A stretch of DNA of 20,541 bases from Reticulitermes lucifugus (taxonomy: Eukaryota > Arthropoda > Insecta > Blattodea > Rhinotermitidae). Shown here in pieces: positions 18,466 to 20,541 of this stretch (position 1 is its first letter; the number at the start of each line of letters is the position of its first letter). The DNA is taken from positions 1,986 to 22,526 of the forward strand of contig JAKCWW010010022.1 of NCBI GenBank assembly GCA_026260175.1. The letters are read 5' to 3'. The notes beneath the pieces are model-generated. The model saw only the letters and a program-made list of their open reading frames with translations. It searched no databases and was not told the DNA's origin. Both the position numbers and the translations under genes were made by a program.

Positions 18466-19060
18466 CATCACATACACATTGCTACAAAGTTGCACGTACT
18501 TCTATTAAGAGGATACCAACCGAATAAGTAAACATAATGTTAATAATACACTGGAGTATTATTTTATATGTACCTCCCAAAGTGCCAAAATAATAACAAT
18601 TACACATTATGCCCTCCAGCTGATGCATAACAACACATTACATACAGGAGGTTATTTTATTATCATGATGTTCTCTCAATACCAACATTTGAAGAAGTCC
18701 TTCCCCGTATGAGGGACGAAACTTCCCACGTAAACTGTGTTATCACGTGACATTAGTTCACGGATTAGTGTACGCGATAAGCATTACCTCAGAACATTGT
18801 GTGTTCAATTACCACGGAGTACCTGTTGTAGGCACAAACCGCAAGGAGGAGGCACGTTGCAATGTATCGTGTACATTTACCTGGAATGCTATTCCGCAAT
18901 TCCCGTAATGTACTCAGGACAACCAGATTCAGAAATTAAGAATTCAAATTTTGAATTTTGAGAAAACTGCAACAATCAAAAAATCAAACCCCCCTGTAGT
19001 GATGTTGCTAATAACACTTGCACATAATAACGTATTTGTGATTTATTTAATGACTCGCAG
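18466..19060. promoter_or_regulatory. CpG-normal intergenic segment, possible bidirectional promoter region
   Basis: I counted 26 CpGs in 18301-19200, against 15 in 14281-16920 and 8 in 19201-20541. An unmethylated stretch between two CpG-depleted segments is where promoters lie in insects with gene-body methylation. An inverted repeat, AATAATAC/GTATTATT, is near 18543-18563. I see no TATA box or initiator that I would call. Motif H, part of a repeat, lies inside. Confidence 0.3.
18692..18724 (+). repeat. Hammerhead-like motif H, degenerate
   Basis: TTGAAGA is followed by helix II GTCC/GGAC (18697-18700 with 18714-18717) and GAAAC (18718-18722), then TTC. The core is changed and helices I and III are not evident. 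It is listed because the spacing and the GGGACGAAAC ending match the other copies. Confidence 0.3.
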
Positions 19061-19067
19061 CCCAATT

Positions 19068-19150
19068 AGTGCCAAGGTTAGGAATGCATGGATTTCCACT
19101 CCCCATATGCCTTCCTGTCATAACCGTACCTTTGAACTTCCTTTTAACAA
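19068..19150 (+). mobile_element. SINE 3'-body fragment
   Basis: AGTGCCAAGGTTAGGAATGC, then TTTCCACTCC and CTTCCTGTCATAACCGTACC, follow the 3' body of the 15695 SINE (AGTGGCAAGGTTAAGAATG, then CTACACCTCC). The head and middle are absent. Confidence 0.5.
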
Positions 19151-19489
19151 TGTTTTAAATTGCGCACGTTATATAGAGGGAGTAAGTTGAAAATGGAGTG
19201 GAAAAAAGGAGAAGTGTCCTAATTAGAAGTACTGCCCGTACATTTGTTTCTGAATCTATTTTAATTTCTCACAAGTAGCAAGGCAAAAAAAAAAAATGAA
19301 TGGCAAAAATAAAGTGTATAGATAAACATTCAACTCATTTCAAACTCTTCTACTGTTTTCACCTGGCTAGCATCTATCCATGTGAATGCAAGAGTCTAAC
19401 TTTTTAATGTTACTGCTACATGTAATCTTAAAATCATTTAAGCTGTACAGTCACTAACCATGTGGTGTGTAAATCGTGAAAAATAAAGT
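19151..19489. other. No gene recognised
   Basis: This is AT-rich sequence with an A-run at 19286-19297. CpG becomes scarce from about 19200. Confidence 0.4.
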
Positions 19490-19695
19490 TATCAACTTTG
19501 TGCCCCAGGCACTTTGCCTCCAGGTAGGAACACCAGTACCCATTGAATTGGTGGTTGGGTCAGCCCCAAAGCCAGTCTGAACGTTTTGGGGGGGGAAGAA
19601 AAATCTCTTGCACCTGCCAGAATTTGAACCCCAACCATCCAGCCTGTAGCCTAGTCACTACACCAACTACACTACATTATCCTGGCCCCTCCGCC
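19490..19695 (-). mobile_element. tRNA-derived SINE, variant 3' body
   Basis: On the minus strand, GGGGCCAGGATAATGTAGT starts the head (about 19688), GTTGGTGTAGTGACTAGGC is the A-box region (with a small internal duplication of TGTAGT), and GGGGTTCAAATTC (about 19634-19622) is the B box. GACTGGCTTTGGGGCTGACCC matches the middle of the 15695 copy, but the 3' part (AATGGGTACTGG, CTACCTGGAGGCAAAGTGCC) does not; it matches only the 7695 copy. The family thus has at least two 3' modules. Confidence 0.7.
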
Positions 19696-19982
19696 AGCCG
19701 TGATGTGTTCAAAGTCTAACATTCAGCATTCTACAGGCCAATGTAACTACTTGTAAGGTCCTACTGAAATAAGATAAGTTCCATCTTATCAGGGTCTCTA
19801 CTTCCCTTCCAGTATCTCCCCTTCCTCCCACACAGCAAAACAAAAACCAACAGTTTGCAGTACTGCAGTGGTCTTTCAGTGCTCTGGGATGGAAAATTAC
19901 ATGAAGTACACTTCATCTGTACAGCCACAAGTGTTCCAACACACTCGTAGGAGTATATTCAGGTTTCAACAAGAATGAAACC

Positions 19983-20183
19983 ATGAATCACACATACATT
20001 CTGACAGCTCAGAAACTACTGAAGTGCACATTACTAGCAGTTGTGTTAATTGTGTCATTCCATTTAATTTTTATAGCCAGAGGTACATTTGAACTCAGCA
20101 GCAAAGCAAGAGTATCTCAGAAATTGAACTGGCTTCAAAATGGTTTACCTATTGTATCATCAAAGCCCTGCAACAAAGAAATT
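19983..20183 (+). CDS. Candidate first coding exon of a type II membrane protein (unidentified)
   Basis: The ATG at 19983 is preceded by ACC, a strong start context. The 67 codons before a donor-like ATT|GTAAGTAT (GT at 20184-20185) end on a codon boundary. The peptide has a short cytoplasmic-type N-terminus with basic residues (AQKLLK), one hydrophobic segment at about residues 13-33 (CTLLAVVLIVSFHLIFIARG), then a polar lumenal-type stretch with LNWLQNGLPIVSSKPCNKEI. That signal-anchor layout is typical of Golgi glycosyltransferases and sulfotransferases, but no family signature is visible and I do not name one. If the donor is unused, the frame runs only five codons further, to a stop. It faces away from the YTH gene across the CpG-normal segment. 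A chance frame of this length is quite possible. Confidence 0.33.
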
Positions 20184-20541
20184 GTAAGTATAGATACATG
20201 AAGCAATACTTCATTGTTGTGTTCCTGACCACTGATTTCCACATATGGAGAAACAAAAAAAATGGAGAACATATATTTAAAAATCTGAGAAAGATGTGGA
20301 TCAGCGTAACCCATCACAAACTTCAAACTCTTGCCAGGTTTAACTTTTCGTGTCCTCTACACATATAACATCAAGTATGTAACAGTTAATTTCACATTTA
20401 CATTTATGTTATCCATATCATGCTAACTGCAGTGAAATGTACCATTTTGGGGGTGTTTCAAAACATCATTAACATTTAATAACATTAAATTAGGTTATAG
20501 ACCAACTGATGCACACTAAAACCACTTTTTAAGTAGCTTTA
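20184..20541. other. No gene recognised; CpG-poor right edge
   Basis: There is no family pattern on either strand. If the exon ending at 20183 is real, this would be the beginning of its first coding intron. Confidence 0.35.

Noticed and set aside
18326..18466. N-terminal extension of the YTH protein by 47 residues
   Set aside because: It reads through a splice-acceptor-like tract and has hydrophobic, non-family composition; the ATG at 18325 has the better context.
18590..18660. A further hammerhead-like remnant (CCTCC, CTGATGC, ACATACAGGAGG)
   Set aside because: A helix I-like pairing exists, but helix II and GAAA are absent; too weak to count.
1..20541. CRISPR array, bacterial operon or viral genome segment
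   Set aside because: No regularly spaced direct repeats, ribosome-binding sites or viral protein families are visible; the composition and repeats are those of an insect nuclear genome.

Overview
The window is nuclear DNA of an insect with a large, repeat-rich genome. The single convincing host gene is an insect-type YTH-domain protein. The transposon relics (an endonuclease-type LINE with the ending [28 protein letters not shown], a second LINE ending PEERLVKK/GIRGWRRMAEDRE, chimeric tRNA-SINEs and a mariner-like transposase with HEVPLPDLKV/DDAMAHTA) resemble, from memory, repeats abundant in cockroaches and termites. Blattodea is therefore my best guess, but it is an inference.

Layout. 1-190 and 771-1515 hold 3' ends of LINE reverse transcriptases on the minus strand; 2500-2960 is a more decayed relative of the second. 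A full tRNA-derived SINE lies at 2985-3255. A 270-bp foldback element sits at 3473-3742 between 12-bp direct repeats. 3794-9420 is mostly unique or unrecognised, with two hammerhead-like motifs, one SINE and one dispersed repeat. 9430-9841 carries two more hammerhead-like motifs. 10287-10685 is another minus-strand LINE end, crossed by a 27-N assembly gap and followed by a tRNA(Leu)-like SINE. 10900-14300 has no gene I can see. A mariner-like transposase relic occupies 14317-14895, a near-perfect 84-bp palindrome 15209-15292, and a SINE 15695-15945.

The gene is the nuclear m6A reader YTHDC1 (16949-18325, minus), 458 codons in one uninterrupted exon, with a plausible splice acceptor 70 bases upstream of its ATG. 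To its right is a CpG-normal stretch (about 18.3-19.2 kb), then two SINE pieces, then a candidate first coding exon of an unidentified type II membrane protein on the plus strand (19983-20183).

Two window-wide patterns go beyond the gene list. First, a hammerhead-ribozyme-like architecture (CTGANGA, short hairpin, GAAAC, minimal helix III) recurs at eight places on both strands, two of them facing each other in the foldback. Second, CpG falls sharply near 14.2 kb, recovers at 18.3-19.2 kb and falls again, as expected if two divergently transcribed, germline-methylated gene bodies flank an unmethylated promoter region. No RNA-gene, CRISPR or bacterial-type feature was found. All homology statements are from reading the sequence; no search was run.
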